A stretch of 64,000 nucleotides of DNA from Vanilla planifolia (lineage: Eukaryota > Streptophyta > Magnoliopsida > Asparagales > Orchidaceae): positions 10,299,501 to 10,363,500 of the forward strand of contig CM043878.1 in assembly GCA_023846275.1 (NCBI GenBank), written 5' to 3'. The translations under genes and the position numbers were made by a program. Of this stretch, positions 63,149-64,000 are shown piece by piece; position 1 is the first letter of the stretch; each line of letters opens with the position of its first letter. The notes under the pieces were generated by a model. It was not told the origin of the DNA. It was given only the letters and a program-made list of their open reading frames with translations, and searched no databases.

Positions 63149-63695
63149 GTAGGTCAAAAGAAAATTTTGATTTTTTGCCCTGTTTCGCAGATCGAGATCT
63201 AAAAAAGCTCTGTGCTTCCTGTCTCCCAGGTGTGGAGCATGTCGGTGGTGATGTGTTCGCCTCAGTCCCAACCGGAGACGCCCTTTTTTTGAAGGTGAAT
63301 TCTTATAAGATGAATCTGAATAACACGAAACTTGCTTGGAAACTCAAAGCAAAACCTGAGTTTCGTTCTAAGATAAGATCTGTATTTGTTATAAGCAGTG
63401 GGTTCTCCATGATTGGAACGACGAGGACTGCGTTAGGATTCTAAAGAACTGCAAGAAAGCAATTCCGGAGACTGGGAAGGTGGTCGTTGTGGAGTCTATC
63501 GTCCCGGATGCCCTGGAGTCATCTGATCTGGCACACTGCGTCTTCCATGTTGACCTGATCATGCTACTGGAGAGCCCCTATGGAAAGGAGAGGACGGAGA
63601 AGGACTTCCGATCGTTGGCCCAGCAATCTGGCTTCTCTGGTTTCGCGGTCCTCTGCAACTTTTCCAACGCTTGGGTCATGGAATTCACCAATTAG
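62431..63695 (+). CDS. COMT-like: Caffeic acid O-methyltransferase-like enzyme (class I plant OMT), three exons
   Basis: SAM-dependent O-methyltransferase of the plant COMT family, a cytosolic homodimer. Exons 62431-63148, 63230-63294 and 63399-63695 give 359 aa, normal family length. The N-terminal dimerisation domain is about residues 1-110. SAM motif I is LVDVGGGTGG (200-209), followed by GINFDLPHVI. Introns fall at LPG|VEHVGGD and FLK|WVLHDW, conserved COMT positions. Catalytic His265 (WVLHDWND), Glu293 (VVVESIVP) and Glu325 (GKERTEKDF) keep the spacing of alfalfa COMT H269/E297/E329. Several substrate-pocket positions differ (T126, A131, V158, S320 where alfalfa has N131, L136, A162, N324), so the acceptor may not be caffeate or 5-hydroxyconiferaldehyde. 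The start ATG sits in AACAATGG, a good context. Exons are much more GC-rich than the surroundings. Function is predicted only. Confidence 0.93.
63149..63229 (+). other. COMT-like intron 1, 81 bp, open in frame
   Basis: GTAGGT...CTCCCAG. The length is a multiple of three and it has no in-frame stop, so an unspliced message would encode 27 extra residues between LPG and VEHVGGD. Confidence 0.88.
63230..63294 (+). CDS. COMT-like: COMT-like exon 2
   Basis: 65 nt encoding VEHVGGDVFASVPTGDALFL and K, residues 241-261. The first two bases complete Gly240. It ends AAG|GTGAAT in phase 0. Confidence 0.92.
63399..63695 (+). CDS. COMT-like: COMT-like exon 3
   Basis: 297 nt after a 104-bp intron ending ATAAGCAG. 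It carries the three catalytic residues and ends NAWVMEFTN and TAG. The acceptor is placed by WVLHDWND, which must follow FLK. Confidence 0.93.
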   Translation, partial: WVLHDWNDEDCVRILKNCKKAIPETGKVVVVESIVPDALESSDLAHCVFHVDLIMLLESPYGKERTEKDFRSLAQQSGFSGFAVLCNFSNAWVMEFTN

Positions 63696-64000
63696 TCCAC
63701 TGCTTCGTTTACCTGCTTTATTGTTTTGTCATTTCTAGTTCTCACGACAGCAGGTGAACGTTTAATAAGAGCGTTACTTTGTTTAGGGACGCGGTGTATT
63801 GCTACATAAATGTTTTATGTAATCAATGTGATGGAATCTATGTTGAATATGATCAAGAATTATGTTTTTTGTCATTTAAAAATATATTGTGCTTAAATTT
63901 GTTTTGATTATTTTCTTTGTATTTGTAATAGTTGTATCATTAATCAACCTATCTGCTGAGAAGTCAAATCATCAAAGTTAATTTTCAATGAATTGTGAGG
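63696..64000 (+). other. COMT-like 3' untranslated region and beyond
   Basis: No coding sequence. The first 60-70 bases resemble the trailer of the deleted copy (TTAGTC, TGCTTCGTT, TTCTCACGAC). No classical AATAAA; AATAAG near 63762 and T/A-rich stretches could serve as plant polyadenylation signals. Confidence 0.45.

Overview
The window reads as nuclear DNA of a flowering plant: very AT-rich, full of decayed Ty1/copia, LINE and LTR sequence, with spliced host genes that use GT-AG introns and plant-specific gene families. I cannot place the clade from sequence alone.

Left two-thirds (about 1,960 to 45,980, minus strand). Almost all of this is one gene. Seven short exons, up to 16 kb apart, join in phase into an AGL6-like MIKC MADS-box transcription factor. 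Exon 1 (MADS domain) lies at 45,798-45,979, exon 2 at 30,073-30,151, exon 3 at 17,422-17,483, exon 4 at 17,134-17,233, exon 5 at 9,866-9,907, exon 6 at 2,174-2,215 and exon 7 at 1,963-2,096. Exon lengths are 182, 79, 62, 100, 42, 42 and 134 nt, the pattern I expect for AGL6/SEP-type genes. Four introns are 7 to 16 kb long. They hold broken transposons: a Ty1/copia and a 5'-truncated LINE in intron 4, a long decayed copia and a third copia piece in intron 1, and a pair of old direct repeats in intron 5. Every transposon with recognisable coding sequence lies antisense to the gene. The last exon (C-terminal tail) was not found.

Middle (46,000 to 53,080). This is the upstream region of the MADS gene, a GC-rich unassigned island near 48.6 kb, and a short internally deleted copy of a caffeate O-methyltransferase (COMT) gene on the minus strand (50,589-50,912). 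The copy still has an open frame of 107 codons.

Right third (53,081 to 64,000). A 2,936-bp solo LTR (53,086-56,021) has TG...CA ends and a perfect 5-bp target duplication (TAAGT). It carries two families of internal hairpin-forming repeats. After more repeat-derived DNA and about 5 kb of AT-rich sequence comes an intact three-exon COMT-like methyltransferase gene (62,431-63,695, plus strand, 359 aa) with its TATA box. It is the full-length relative of the broken copy about 12 kb away, in inverted orientation.

The two gene families have unrelated roles (floral/reproductive transcription control and small-molecule O-methylation), and nothing suggests a joint pathway. I saw no CRISPR, prophage or other exotic system. 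The main unusual features are the roughly 44-kb MADS gene and the COMT deletion copy with its duplicated tail.
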